From assembly GCA_021648845.1 (NCBI GenBank), contig JAKJHY010000008.1:124001-188000 (forward strand): DNA of 64,000 nt, written 5' to 3'. The notes below the pieces were generated by a model. It searched no databases. It had not been told where the DNA came from and saw only the letters and a list, made by a program, of their open reading frames with translations. How positions within the stretch are numbered: the first letter of the stretch is position 1; every line of letters starts with the position of its first letter. Positions 29,927 through 38,233 of the stretch are shown here, piece after piece. This DNA is from Mycobacterium sp. MBM. GTDB lineage: Bacteria; Actinomycetota; Actinomycetes; Mycobacteriales; Mycobacteriaceae. The position numbers were made by a program, and so were the translations under genes.

Positions 29927-30724
29927 TCACACCTGATCGGGCCGCAGCACGAGGCGGCCCACACGCCGAGACACGGCCGCACCCCATGGGACGGTGAGCC
30001 GGGCGTGGGTGAGCAATTCATCGTCACTCAGCAGGCGATGCGTCGGCCCACGCTGCAGGGCCCCCTCGGCGAGAACGAGGCACTCCTGCGACCAGGACCA
30101 TGCGGTGTCGACATCATGGGTGGCCAACACCACCGCGGTCCCTTCCCGCGCCAGGGCGCTCAACGTGGCGAGTAGATCGTCGACCGCCTTCGGGTCGAGG
30201 CCCGCCGTCGCCTCGTCGAGCAGTAGTACGCGGGGTCGCATGGCCACCGCGCCGGCGATCGAGACCCGCTTGCGCTGACCGAACGACAGATGGTTGGGCG
30301 TCCGGTCGGCCAGGTGGGAGATGTCCAACGCGCTCATCGCCTCGTCGACGCGGGTCAGGACCTCCGCCTTGTCCAAGCCGAGGTTGGCCGGCCCGAATGA
30401 CACGTCTGCTCGCACGGTCGCCCCGACGATCTGGTCGTCGGGCTCTTGGAGCACCATCTGGACCCGGGTACGCAATCGGGTCCTGTCGGCACGCGACGTG
30501 GTGAGCGCCGTCCCGTCGAGGCGCACCGTGCCGGACGTCGGGCGGGTCAGCCCCACCAGAATCCGCAGAAGCGTGGTCTTACCGGAGCCGTTAGCGCCCA
30601 GCAGCGCGATCCGTGCTCCGGGCCGCAGGGAGAGCTGCGCTCCGTCGAGCACCAGAGGCCCCCGCGGGTAGGAAAACCCGACGTCGTCCAGCCCGAGGAT
30701 CTCGCCCCCGTCCGCGCTATCCAT
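29927..30724 (-). CDS. cbiO: cobalt ECF-type ABC transporter, ATP-binding protein
   Basis: 265 residues. Walker A GANGSGKTT (about 43-51), Q-loop LQEPDDQ, ABC signature LSFGQRKRV (about 145) and Walker B RVLLLDEATAGLD mark a full ABC ATPase of the ECF/CbiO group. It powers the CbiMNQ cobalt uptake complex at the inner face of the membrane. Its start overlaps the cbiQ end by eight bases. The order is cbiM-cbiN-cbiQ-cbiO, all behind the cobalamin riboswitch. Confidence 0.92.
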   Translation of the reverse strand: MDSADGGEILGLDDVGFSYPRGPLVLDGAQLSLRPGARIALLGANGSGKTTLLRILVGLTRPTSGTVRLDGTALTTSRADRTRLRTRVQMVLQEPDDQIVGATVRADVSFGPANLGLDKAEVLTRVDEAMSALDISHLADRTPNHLSFGQRKRVSIAGAVAMRPRVLLLDEATAGLDPKAVDDLLATLSALAREGTAVVLATHDVDTAWSWSQECLVLAEGALQRGPTHRLLSDDELLTHARLTVPWGAAVSRRVGRLVLRPDQV

Positions 30725-31460
30725 TCCATATTCTCCAGCTCGTGAGCGATACCGCAGCGAGTGCGCCGAGCACGACGGCGGTCGCCCCGAGGCGGGCCGG
30801 CCGTGCCGGTCGGTTCGCGGTGAGTACCGCGGTCATGCCCGGTTCTGCGCGCAGTGACATGGCTTCGGACATGGCCCGTGCGCGGTCGGTTGCCCTGACG
30901 AACACCAAGGCGGTCTGGGCGCCGATCGCGGCGATGGCACCCCGCGTGCGCTGTAGCCCCAACCGCAGTCCCACCGCCTCGCGGGCCGAGCGGGCCGAAT
31001 GGATCAAGATGCCGATCAGGCGGTAGGTCAGGTCGGCGACATGGCACAGCGAAGCCGGAACGCCTGCCCGCCGGGCCAGGCCGAGCAGGTCGGCCATCGA
31101 CGTCGTCGCCGCAAGGGCGATCGTGGCCCCGGATGCGGCGATCGACCGTAGCGCGGTGTCCACGGCCAGTTCCACGCCACCCGGATCCAGGTGGGGTCCG
31201 CCGCGCAGGCTCACCGCGATCGGCACCGAGCCGAGCGCGATGAAGATGGCCGGACCGGTGAGCGCAAGCACGAACAGCCGGGGGCGTACCTTGGCCAACG
31301 CCAGGGTTGCCACCGCCGTCGTCAGCAGGACCAGCGGCGCCGCGGTGCGCGTCGGAAGAACCATCGCGCACAACAGCAACCCGCCGAAGAGGAACACCTT
31401 CTCGATGGCAGGGTCGGTCGACCATCGATTCTGTGCAGCGCTGATCTCCAGGGGGTTCAC
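30717..31460 (-). CDS. cbiQ: cobalt transporter, transmembrane coupling protein
   Basis: 247 residues with about five hydrophobic spans. An EcfT-type cytoplasmic motif region ARRAGVPASLCHVADLTYR carries the coupling helices that contact the ATPase. It links CbiO ATP hydrolysis to the CbiM/CbiN substrate unit. The start lies 24 bases after cbiN. Confidence 0.9.
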   Translation of the reverse strand: MNPLEISAAQNRWSTDPAIEKVFLFGGLLLCAMVLPTRTAAPLVLLTTAVATLALAKVRPRLFVLALTGPAIFIALGSVPIAVSLRGGPHLDPGGVELAVDTALRSIAASGATIALAATTSMADLLGLARRAGVPASLCHVADLTYRLIGILIHSARSAREAVGLRLGLQRTRGAIAAIGAQTALVFVRATDRARAMSEAMSLRAEPGMTAVLTANRPARPARLGATAVVLGALAAVSLTSWRIWNG

Positions 31461-31484
31461 GACGGCGACCCCGGGGCTGGCGCG

Positions 31485-31862
31485 CTACCCCTTACCGGCA
31501 CCGTCTGCGATGTCGGCGGTCAGTGTCTCCTTGCGACCCCGGTGGCGCCCGGCGTACCAGCCGATGGCGCCGCCGAGGACGATGCCCCCAAGACCGGCCT
31601 GGATGGCGAACAGCCCCGACTCGACCTCCCCGGGCAGCTCGCCGACCAGCGGTGAGAACCACGGCTCGTAGTCCGACTGAATCCCGGTGATCACCTCTTC
31701 GGCTTGGCCGTCGGCGCCGCCGAACTCGGCGTCGGCGTCGCGCGCGAAACCGTAGAGCAGTGACCCGACCGCGATCGCGGCGGCAACGGCCAGCAGCGAG
31801 ATGGCCATCACGAGGACCGAACGTCCGCCGTCGGAGCGTGGCTTACCGATATCGACGCTCAT
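31485..31862 (-). CDS. cbiN: cobalt transport accessory protein CbiN-like
   Basis: 125 residues with two membrane spans (about 17-37 and 85-105) around an extracytoplasmic segment rich in acidic residues (DADAEFGGADGQAEEVI, followed by YEPWFSPL). That is the CbiN layout: two helices with a metal-handling loop that gates CbiM. The ATG overlaps the cbiM stop by four bases. Confidence 0.87.
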   Translation of the reverse strand: MSVDIGKPRSDGGRSVLVMAISLLAVAAAIAVGSLLYGFARDADAEFGGADGQAEEVITGIQSDYEPWFSPLVGELPGEVESGLFAIQAGLGGIVLGGAIGWYAGRHRGRKETLTADIADGAGKG

Positions 31863-32584
31863 GGCTTGGCCTCCTCGCGGTCGCTGTCGCGTTGCTCGTC
31901 GGCGGCGCCGGCGGGCATGTCCTTGGGCTTGAGGAACCCGAGGCCCAGCAGCTCCGAGGCGGCAACCTGCATGAGAACGCGCACGATGACCACGGTGACC
32001 AGGCCTTCGACGATCGCCAGGGGCACCTGGGTGACCGCGAAGACACCCATGAATTCGGCGAAGCTCTCCCCGAAGCCGCCCTCGGCGGCCGGGAACGCCA
32101 GCGCAAGTTGGAAGCTTGTCACGACGTAGGTGAACAGGTCGGCCACGAACGCCAGCGCGAACACCGCCGGCAGCAGTCCCACGCCGACCTTGCGCAGCCC
32201 GAAGAACACGGCGAACCCGGCCCACGGGCCGGCGATGGCCATCGAGAAGGCGTTCGCACCGAGGGTGGTGATGCCACCGTGTGCGAGCAGCAATGCCTGG
32301 AACAGCAGCACGATGGTGCCCAGGAACGCCATGACCGGTGGTTTGAAGATTCCGGTCCCCAGGCCGGTGCCGGTGGGATGCGAGCTCGAGCCGGTGACCG
32401 ACGGGAGCTTGATCGCCGACATGACGAACGAGAATGCGCCCACGGCGGCGAGCAGCGGCCCCGACGACGGATGCGCTTTGACGGTCACGACGACCTGTCT
32501 GGCGCCGTAGATGACGAACGGCGCTGCGGCGATGGTCCAACCCACCGCGTGCGCGGGGGGCAGAAACCCCTCTGCGATATGCAT
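31859..32584 (-). CDS. cbiM: cobalt transport substrate-binding membrane component
   Basis: 241 residues, beginning MHIAEGFLPP. In the CbiM/NikM family the N-terminal Met-His with a second His supplies the metal ligands, so the exact start matters; the ATG at 32584 provides it. About seven hydrophobic segments follow, with the conserved SSSHPTGTGLG loop and HGGITTLGAN. The cobalamin riboswitch upstream indicates cobalt rather than nickel as the cargo. Confidence 0.93.
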   Translation of the reverse strand: MHIAEGFLPPAHAVGWTIAAAPFVIYGARQVVVTVKAHPSSGPLLAAVGAFSFVMSAIKLPSVTGSSSHPTGTGLGTGIFKPPVMAFLGTIVLLFQALLLAHGGITTLGANAFSMAIAGPWAGFAVFFGLRKVGVGLLPAVFALAFVADLFTYVVTSFQLALAFPAAEGGFGESFAEFMGVFAVTQVPLAIVEGLVTVVIVRVLMQVAASELLGLGFLKPKDMPAGAADEQRDSDREEAKP

Positions 32585-32607
32585 GATTGCTGGCGTACCT
32601 TTCTGCC

Positions 32608-32639
32608 CGGCACCTCGCGGGCATCGTTGTCCGGTGCCG
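32608..32639 (-). promoter_or_regulatory. hairpin near the cbiM ribosome site (riboswitch expression platform)
   Basis: CGGCACC (32608-32614) pairs with GGTGCCG (32633-32639) just 3' of the B12 box and just before the likely ribosome-binding AGAAAGG. It is a candidate switching helix between the aptamer and the start site. Confidence 0.45.
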
Positions 32640-32835
32640 CGATCGGTCTCCTGGCTCACGGGTCCAGCGGCCACGACAGTGGTCCGCAACGTCGATGCCC
32701 GCCTTCCCACCCGCGCGAGGTGCGCGGGCAGTGGCACGGAGGGCACCGTCTTCCCGTTTACAGTGGCGAGGGCCGCCTCGGTTTCACACCGAGTTCCCGT
32801 ACACCGCAGCAGACGGAGCATACCTCTCGGATGCG
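32625..32835 (-). ncRNA. cobalamin riboswitch upstream of cbiMNQO
   Basis: On the minus strand, the conserved aptamer parts appear in order: GGAACTCGGTGTGAAACCG, then GCCACTG (32761-32767), then the B12 box GAGCCAGGAGACC (32645-32657). This is the AdoCbl-binding aptamer core. Binding of coenzyme B12 normally lowers expression, so cobalt uptake is shut off when B12 is plentiful. The edges are approximate. Confidence 0.92.
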
Positions 32836-32872
32836 TGTGGTGCCGGTGTGAGCTGCCAGGTCATCGGCGCCG

Positions 32873-34222
32873 TCACCCCTGCGGGATGAGCCCGAAGGAC
32901 TGCATGGCGATGGACTGCAGCCAGGTCGCCGCGGTGAGACTGCGGTACTGCGGCCAAGTCAGTTGATAGCTCACCACCCAGCCCTGCCCGCTGCGGTCCT
33001 CGGCGTACCAACTGAAGGTGAGGTCACCGGGCAGGTTGCCGCCCTTGGCGCCGATATAGCCCCACTTCGAGGCGTCGAGTTCGATACCGGGGGTGGCCGA
33101 CAGGATGGTGCGCACGGGCGCCGCCGGTCCGTGCGCGGCGCCCTGTAACGCCGCATGTACCCGGCAGATATCCATCGGGGTGCCGTACCACTCGATACCG
33201 TAGGGCGATGCCGGGGTGCGGTTGAGCATCGGATCCGGTTCGTAGGGAACGGATCTGGTGTGCGCGAGCATTTCGGCCCGGTGCGCCCGGCTGGCGGTCT
33301 TCCACTCTTGGCGGACGTCGGGCTTGCCCCAGCCGATGGCGAACAGTTCGTAGGTGCTGGGGAACGGTGTCATCGACGCCGGGTCGTGATGGCCGGCGCT
33401 CACCAGGGCGCGTTCGACGGCGCCGGGGCCGAGGCGCCCCATCAACATATCGGTGGCCATATTGTCACTGGCCGAAATCATTTGCTGGGCAGCATCTTTG
33501 ACCGACACGGTGGCGCCGGGCTCCAGCTCGTCGAACCCGGCGGAGCCCACCGCCTTGTTCGACTCGGTGATCGTCAGCGGTTCGGTCCAGGTCAGAGTGC
33601 CGGCGTTGACCGCCTCGGCCACCGCGAGCAGCACGTACAGCTTGAAGATGGATGCGAGCGGCATCGACCGGTCGATGGCGGTGCCCGCCACGTTGGTGCA
33701 TGCGCCGTCGGACACCTTCGACACCTGATAGGCGTAGTCGGCGCCGGATTCCTTGATCTCGGCGTCGATATCCGACCATTGCTCGATGGTCGGTCTGTCG
33801 ATGTCGACCTCGAACCGGTCGACGAGCCCGTCGTCACCGGTGCGCAGATCGATGGTCTGGCCGACGTCGTAGGAATTGCGCACGTGCAACGTGGCTTGCC
33901 CGGCGCCCAGCGATACGGCCGTCACCGTGATCGGGCGGTCTGCCCACAACCTGTCCATGGCCGCGCCGACGGGCTCGATCATGCCGGGCGCTGCGAGCGT
34001 TGCGACGGTGACGGTACCGATCGGCCAGTCGGAGTTGACCATGTCCAGCAGCTGCTTGGAGCGCAGCCCCTGCGGGGTGTTGGTGTCGATGTGCATGCCG
34101 TAGGCCGCCTCGGCGACCGGCGGCCCGGTGTGCGCGCAACTGGTGGCCAGCAGGGCTGCGGCGGCGGCGAGTGCGGTGACGCCGAACGCGCGCCGCGGCG
34201 TGCTACTTGCCGGTCCCCGCAA
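32873..34222 (-). CDS. lpqF: lipoprotein LpqF, beta-lactamase-like serine hydrolase fold
   Basis: 449 residues. From a TTG start at 34222 a signal peptide (RRAFGVTALAAAAALLATSC) ends in the lipobox LATSC with Cys29. The C-terminal domain is of class A beta-lactamase type: SxxK is SIFK (in MPLASIFKLYVLL), SxN is SDN (ISASDNMATD) and KGG (IGAKGGNLPG) takes the KTG place. It matches the mycobacterial LpqF group. The rare TTG start is inferred: no ATG or GTG lies between it and the lipoprotein signal, and it overlaps mhuD by 20 bases. Confidence 0.82.
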   Translation of the reverse strand: MRGPASSTPRRAFGVTALAAAAALLATSCAHTGPPVAEAAYGMHIDTNTPQGLRSKQLLDMVNSDWPIGTVTVATLAAPGMIEPVGAAMDRLWADRPITVTAVSLGAGQATLHVRNSYDVGQTIDLRTGDDGLVDRFEVDIDRPTIEQWSDIDAEIKESGADYAYQVSKVSDGACTNVAGTAIDRSMPLASIFKLYVLLAVAEAVNAGTLTWTEPLTITESNKAVGSAGFDELEPGATVSVKDAAQQMISASDNMATDMLMGRLGPGAVERALVSAGHHDPASMTPFPSTYELFAIGWGKPDVRQEWKTASRAHRAEMLAHTRSVPYEPDPMLNRTPASPYGIEWYGTPMDICRVHAALQGAAHGPAAPVRTILSATPGIELDASKWGYIGAKGGNLPGDLTFSWYAEDRSGQGWVVSYQLTWPQYRSLTAATWLQSIAMQSFGLIPQG

Positions 34223-34514
34223 CGTCCAACACAACCTCGAACTCCAGCAGCGATGCGCCGGTGGCGACCGGTTTGGTCTGCTGACCGGCGTGCGCCTCCA
34301 CGGCCGGGCCCTTTGCCCAGGCCTGGAACGCCTCTTCGGACTCCCACTGGGTGACCACGAAGTAGCGGTCCTCGCCCTTGACCGGGCGCAGCAGCTGGAA
34401 TCCGAGGAAGCCGGGCTGGTTGTCCACGGCGTGTGCGCGATGGGCGAACCGCTTCTCCAGCTCCGGGCCTGCGTCGGCGGGCACCTCGATGGCATTGATC
34501 TTCACGACGGGCAT
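34203..34514 (-). CDS. mhuD: heme-degrading monooxygenase MhuD
   Basis: 103 residues, ABM-type ferredoxin-like fold. The residues that define MhuD are in place: Asn7 (MPVVKIN), Trp66 (EAFQAW) and His75 (AVEAH), the heme ligand. The enzyme opens heme to mycobilins, releasing iron. No IdeR-type operator was seen in the 42 bases to the divergent hydrolase gene. It overlaps lpqF, which therefore probably shares its transcript. Confidence 0.95.
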   Translation of the reverse strand: MPVVKINAIEVPADAGPELEKRFAHRAHAVDNQPGFLGFQLLRPVKGEDRYFVVTQWESEEAFQAWAKGPAVEAHAGQQTKPVATGASLLEFEVVLDVAGTGK

Positions 34515-34556
34515 GGCCTTCAGGCTACTCGCGCCTGGCCGCGGCAGGATGTCGGC

Positions 34557-35339
34557 ATGTCCAGCGATTCACTGATTTTCCGCGGCGGTGCCGATCATGG
34601 TGGTGCTCGGCCGCTGGTCTTGGTGCACGGGCTGATGGGGCGCGGCAGTACCTGGTCGCGGCAGGTGCCGTGGCTGTCCCGATTCGGCCCGGTGTACACC
34701 TACGATGCGCCCTGGCACCGGGGTCGTGAGGTCGCCGACCCGTACCCGATCAGTACCGAGCGTTTCGTCGAGGATTTGGGTGCCGCGGTGGTCTCGCTGG
34801 GCCGGCCGGTGACGCTGATCGGGCATTCGATGGGCGGGCTGCACTCCTGGTGCCTGGCCGCCGAGCGCCCTGACCTCGTCGATGCGGTCGTGGTCGAGGA
34901 TATGGCGCCGGATTTCCGGGGGCGTACCACCGGTCCCTGGGAGCCCTGGCTGCACGCGCTGCCGGTCGAGTTCGAATCTGCGCAGCAGGTCTACCGCGAG
35001 TTCGGTCCGGTGGCGGGCCGGTATTTCCTGGAGGCGTTCGACCGGACCGCGTCGGGCTGGCGGTTGCACGGGTACACCTCCCGGTGGATCGAGATCGCCG
35101 CCCAATGGGGTACCCGCGACTATTGGCAACACTGGTCTGCGGTGCGTGCGCCGGTGCTGCTGCTGGAGGCCGGCGGCACCGTCGCGCCGCCGGGCCAGAT
35201 GCGCCAGATGCACGAAAGCGGTTACCGGACAACGTATCTGCATGTCGACGGTGCGGGGCATCTGATTCACGACGACGCGCCCGAGCGCTACCGAGAGGGC
35301 GTCGAATCGTTTCTATCGGCGCTCGCCGGAGGCGCTTGA
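34557..35339 (+). CDS. alpha/beta hydrolase
   Basis: 260 residues. The oxyanion HGLMGRG motif (about 24-30), the nucleophile elbow GHSMGG (Ser about 98) and the C-terminal catalytic His in DGAGHLIHDDAP define the fold. The substrate is unknown; small esterases and lactonases look like this. The ATG at 34557 has AGGA about seven bases upstream. It is divergent from mhuD, the same arrangement as in M. tuberculosis (from memory). Confidence 0.85.
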   Translation: MSSDSLIFRGGADHGGARPLVLVHGLMGRGSTWSRQVPWLSRFGPVYTYDAPWHRGREVADPYPISTERFVEDLGAAVVSLGRPVTLIGHSMGGLHSWCLAAERPDLVDAVVVEDMAPDFRGRTTGPWEPWLHALPVEFESAQQVYREFGPVAGRYFLEAFDRTASGWRLHGYTSRWIEIAAQWGTRDYWQHWSAVRAPVLLLEAGGTVAPPGQMRQMHESGYRTTYLHVDGAGHLIHDDAPERYREGVESFLSALAGGA

Positions 35340-35609
35340 GGTGGGCCAGGACGGGCGGAGCGGGCGAAGCGACGGGATATCGGCCGGTTGTTCGAAGCGG
35401 GTTCGGGTGGCATCCAGGTCGTGGATGGCGCGCAGTCCGTCCCGGTCGGATGCGTCGTTGCTGCCGGCCAGTCGGCCGGTGAACGGCGCCGCGGGTCGGA
35501 ACTGATCCAGGCTGAGGCGCAGGTGCCCGCCGCGGTGGGCGGACCAGACGAGCAATCCCGCCAGGGTGAACGGGCCGAGCAGGGCGAGGATGATCAGTAC
35601 GGCGGTCAT
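35313..35609 (-). CDS. small membrane protein, function unknown
   Basis: 98 residues with one N-terminal membrane span (AVLIILALLGPFTLAGLLVW) and a charged, presumably cytoplasmic, tail. GGAG eight bases before the ATG supports translation. I do not recognise a family. Its 3' end overlaps the end of the convergent hydrolase gene by 27 bases and includes a GGGCGAAGCGACGGG element (minus-strand complement), also found in the cysS repeats. It is divergent from the GlxA regulator with 71 bases between starts. Confidence 0.6.
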   Translation of the reverse strand: MTAVLIILALLGPFTLAGLLVWSAHRGGHLRLSLDQFRPAAPFTGRLAGSNDASDRDGLRAIHDLDATRTRFEQPADIPSLRPLRPSWPTSSASGERR

Positions 35610-35680
35610 GGCAGAAATTCTCCGTTAATAGATATCCAGCCAACAGTGGCAGGAATGACACCTCGGGATAAAATGCTGCC

Positions 35681-36652
35681 ATGGCAATCACGAGCGTATC
35701 GGTGCTGGTGCTGGACGGTCTAGCGATTTTCGAGTTCGGGGTGATCTGCGAGGTATTCGGTATCGACCGCTCCGCCGACGGCGTGCCGAACTTCGACTTC
35801 AAGGTGTGCGGCACCGAGGCCGGCCGACCGGTCCGCACCGCCGTCGGCGCCACGTTGACCCCTGATCACGGGCTCGAGCACCTGATCGGGGCCGACCTGG
35901 TGGCCATCCCGGCGATCAGCGGTTCGGACTACGCGCCGGAAGCCCTGGCCGCGGTGCGGCGAGCCGTCGAGACGGGTTCGACCGTGCTGACCGTCTGCTC
36001 GGGCGCGTTCCTGGCCGGGGCGGCCGGCCTGCTCGACGGCAGGCCGTGCACCACGCACTGGATGCACGCCGACGCGTTGGCCGCGGCCCACCCGACCGCG
36101 CGGGTGGACCGCAACGTGCTGTTCGTCGACGACGGGAACCTGATCACCAGTGCGGGCACCGCCGCGGGTATCGACGCCTGCCTGCACCTGGTACGCCGTG
36201 AGCTCGGCGCCGAGGTCACCAACAAGATCGCCCGCAGGATGGTCGTGCCGCCCCAGCGTGACGGCGGCCAGCGCCAGTACATCGACCAGCCGATACCGGT
36301 GCGCTACTCGGAAGGTTTTGCCCCGCAACTCGATTGGATACTGTCCAATCTGGACAAGCCGCACACCGTCGCCAGTCTTGCCGCCCGCGCCAACATGTCG
36401 GCGCGCACCTTCGCCCGGCGGTTCGTCGACGAGACCGGGCGCACCCCGATGCAGTGGGTGACCGACCAGCGGGTGCTCTATGCCCGCCGGTTACTCGAGG
36501 AGACCGATCTGGACATCGACCGGGTCGCCGACCGAGCGGGGTTCGGTACCGCAACGCTGCTGCGCCACCACTTCCGGCGCATCATCGGGGTCACACCGTC
36601 GGACTACCGGCGCCGCTTCTCCTGTGACAATGCATGCGAGGAGACCGCCTGA
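35681..36652 (+). CDS. GlxA-family transcriptional regulator (DJ-1/PfpI plus AraC HTH)
   Basis: 323 residues. The N-terminal DJ-1/PfpI domain has the nucleophile-elbow Cys in VCSGAFLAG (about 107). The AraC/XylS double helix-turn-helix spans about residues 215-315 (VASLAARANMSARTFARRF and IDRVADRAGFGTATLLRHHFR). Such proteins usually activate catabolic genes for amines or similar compounds; no target is evident. Its last 49 bases overlap the convergent 3' end of mutY. Confidence 0.85.
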   Translation: MAITSVSVLVLDGLAIFEFGVICEVFGIDRSADGVPNFDFKVCGTEAGRPVRTAVGATLTPDHGLEHLIGADLVAIPAISGSDYAPEALAAVRRAVETGSTVLTVCSGAFLAGAAGLLDGRPCTTHWMHADALAAAHPTARVDRNVLFVDDGNLITSAGTAAGIDACLHLVRRELGAEVTNKIARRMVVPPQRDGGQRQYIDQPIPVRYSEGFAPQLDWILSNLDKPHTVASLAARANMSARTFARRFVDETGRTPMQWVTDQRVLYARRLLEETDLDIDRVADRAGFGTATLLRHHFRRIIGVTPSDYRRRFSCDNACEETA

Positions 36653-37545
36653 TCGCCCTCGCCGGCCAGGGCGAACAGCCCGGTGGCCGTCTGCTCGACA
36701 AGGCCGTCGACCAACAACGAATCCAGCGCGCGGTCACGTTGGGCGGTGTCGGTGAGCCAGGCGACATCGAGCTGGGCCCGGGTGACCGGGGTGTCGCTGG
36801 CCCGCAACACGTCGAGCAGACGCCCGCGGGCCTGCCGATCGGTACCGGCGTAGCGCTGAATCCGCCGCGCCGGTGTGGTCGCGGCCGGATACCCGGCGCT
36901 GCGCCAGCGGCAGTCGCGCAGTGGGCACACCCCGCACTTGGGCGAACGCGCGGTGCAGACGATGGCGCCCAGCTCCATCAGGGCCGCCGAAAAACGCGGC
37001 GCCGCATCGTCGTCGGGCAACAGCGCGGCCACCTCGTCGAGATCGCGCGCACTCGGCGGCGCCTCGGCGCAACCATGAACCACCCGCGAAACCACCCGGC
37101 GGACGTTGGTGTCCACCACCGGGACCCGCTGCCGGTAGGCAAAGCAGGCCACCGCGCGGGCGGTGTAGGCCCCGACGCCGGGCAAGGTCAGCAGGGTGTC
37201 CACATCGGCGGGCACCTGGTCACCATGCTCGGCGGCGACGACCACCGCGCATTCGTGCAGCCGCTTGGCGCGGCGCGGATAGCCCAGCTTGCCCCAGGCT
37301 CGCAGCACGTCGGCCGCACCGGCCGCGGCGGTGGCCGAGGGTGTCGGCCACCGCGCCACCCAGGCCAGCCAGATCGGTTCCACCCGGTTCACCGGTGTCT
37401 GTTGCAGCATGAACTCGCTGACCAGGATCTGCCAGGCGCTGGTCTGCGGGCGACGCCACGGAAGATCGCGTTCGGCCTCGTCGAACCACCCCAGAAGCGC
37501 CTCCGGGTCGATGCCCGGACCGGGCTCGGGCACAATACCGGTCAT
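36604..37545 (-). CDS. mutY: A/G-specific adenine DNA glycosylase
   Basis: 313 residues. It removes adenine opposite 8-oxoguanine. The HhH-GPD region LPGVGAYTARAVACFAYRQ (about 125-143) with the catalytic Asp in VPVVDTNVRRV is followed by four cysteines (CTARSPKCGVCPLRDC, near 200) that bind the 4Fe-4S cluster. The C-terminal part is short and has an unusual polar tail (SSHALSQEKRRR). The ATG at 37545 overlaps the divergent canB ATG by two bases. Confidence 0.93.
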   Translation of the reverse strand: MTGIVPEPGPGIDPEALLGWFDEAERDLPWRRPQTSAWQILVSEFMLQQTPVNRVEPIWLAWVARWPTPSATAAAGAADVLRAWGKLGYPRRAKRLHECAVVVAAEHGDQVPADVDTLLTLPGVGAYTARAVACFAYRQRVPVVDTNVRRVVSRVVHGCAEAPPSARDLDEVAALLPDDDAAPRFSAALMELGAIVCTARSPKCGVCPLRDCRWRSAGYPAATTPARRIQRYAGTDRQARGRLLDVLRASDTPVTRAQLDVAWLTDTAQRDRALDSLLVDGLVEQTATGLFALAGEGDQAVSSHALSQEKRRR

Positions 37546-38164
37546 GCCCAACTCGAATCCCATCGCCGCGTGGAAGTCACTCAAAGAGGGTAACGAGCGC
37601 TTCGTCGCCGGAAAGCCTCTGCATCCCAGCCAGGGGATCGAGGACCGGGCCCGGCTGACCGAGGCGCAGAAACCGACCGCGGTGCTGTTCGGATGCGGTG
37701 ACAGCCGGGTCGCCGCCGAGCTCATCTTCGACCAGGGTCTTGGCGAGATGTTCGTGGTCCGCACCGCCGGCCACGTCATCGACTCGGCGGTGCTGGGTTC
37801 GATCGAGTACGCCGTCGGCGTGCTCAACGTGCCGCTGATCGCGGTACTCGGACACGACAGCTGCGGTGCGGTGAAGGCGACCCTCAACGCACTCGACGAG
37901 GGAGAGATCCCCGGCGGCTACGTCCGCGACATCGTCGAACGGGTCATGCCGTCGATCCTGGCCGGCCGCCGCGACGGACTGACCCGGGTCGACGAGTTCG
38001 AGGCCCGCCACGTCACCGAGACGGGTGCCCAGCTGTTGGCCCGCTCGACGGTGGTCGCCGAGCGGGTCGAGGCGGGCACCCTGGCGATCGTCGGGCTGAC
38101 CTACCATCTGGCCGACGGACGGGTGGCGCTGCGCCAGCATTTGGGCGATATCGGCGAAGCCTGA
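37544..38164 (+). CDS. canB: beta-class carbonic anhydrase
   Basis: 206 residues. Zinc ligands and the Asp/Arg dyad are visible in FGCGDSRVAAE (about 50-60) and the HDSC motif GHDSCGAVKA (about 105-115). The enzyme interconverts CO2 and bicarbonate for carboxylations and pH control. The start ATG at 37544 gives PNSNPIAAWKSLKEGNERF, as in mycobacterial CanB. Start codons of canB and mutY overlap within the palindrome CATG, so each promoter must lie in the other gene. Confidence 0.94.
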   Translation: MPNSNPIAAWKSLKEGNERFVAGKPLHPSQGIEDRARLTEAQKPTAVLFGCGDSRVAAELIFDQGLGEMFVVRTAGHVIDSAVLGSIEYAVGVLNVPLIAVLGHDSCGAVKATLNALDEGEIPGGYVRDIVERVMPSILAGRRDGLTRVDEFEARHVTETGAQLLARSTVVAERVEAGTLAIVGLTYHLADGRVALRQHLGDIGEA

Positions 38165-38220
38165 CCGATACCACACCCGACACGCCGACACGCCTCGAAC
38201 GACTACGCGTGAGCGCGGCT

Positions 38221-38226
38221 TACCGT
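38221..38226 (+). promoter_or_regulatory. -10 element of a leaderless gene
   Basis: TACCGT is followed by seven bases and the GTG at 38234, so transcription probably starts at or one base before the start codon. Confidence 0.5.
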
Positions 38227-38233
38227 TGAGGTC

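Noticed and set aside
34515..34556. IdeR operator for mhuD
   Set aside because: No TTAGGTTAGGCTAACCTAA-like sequence could be found in the 42-base divergent gap.
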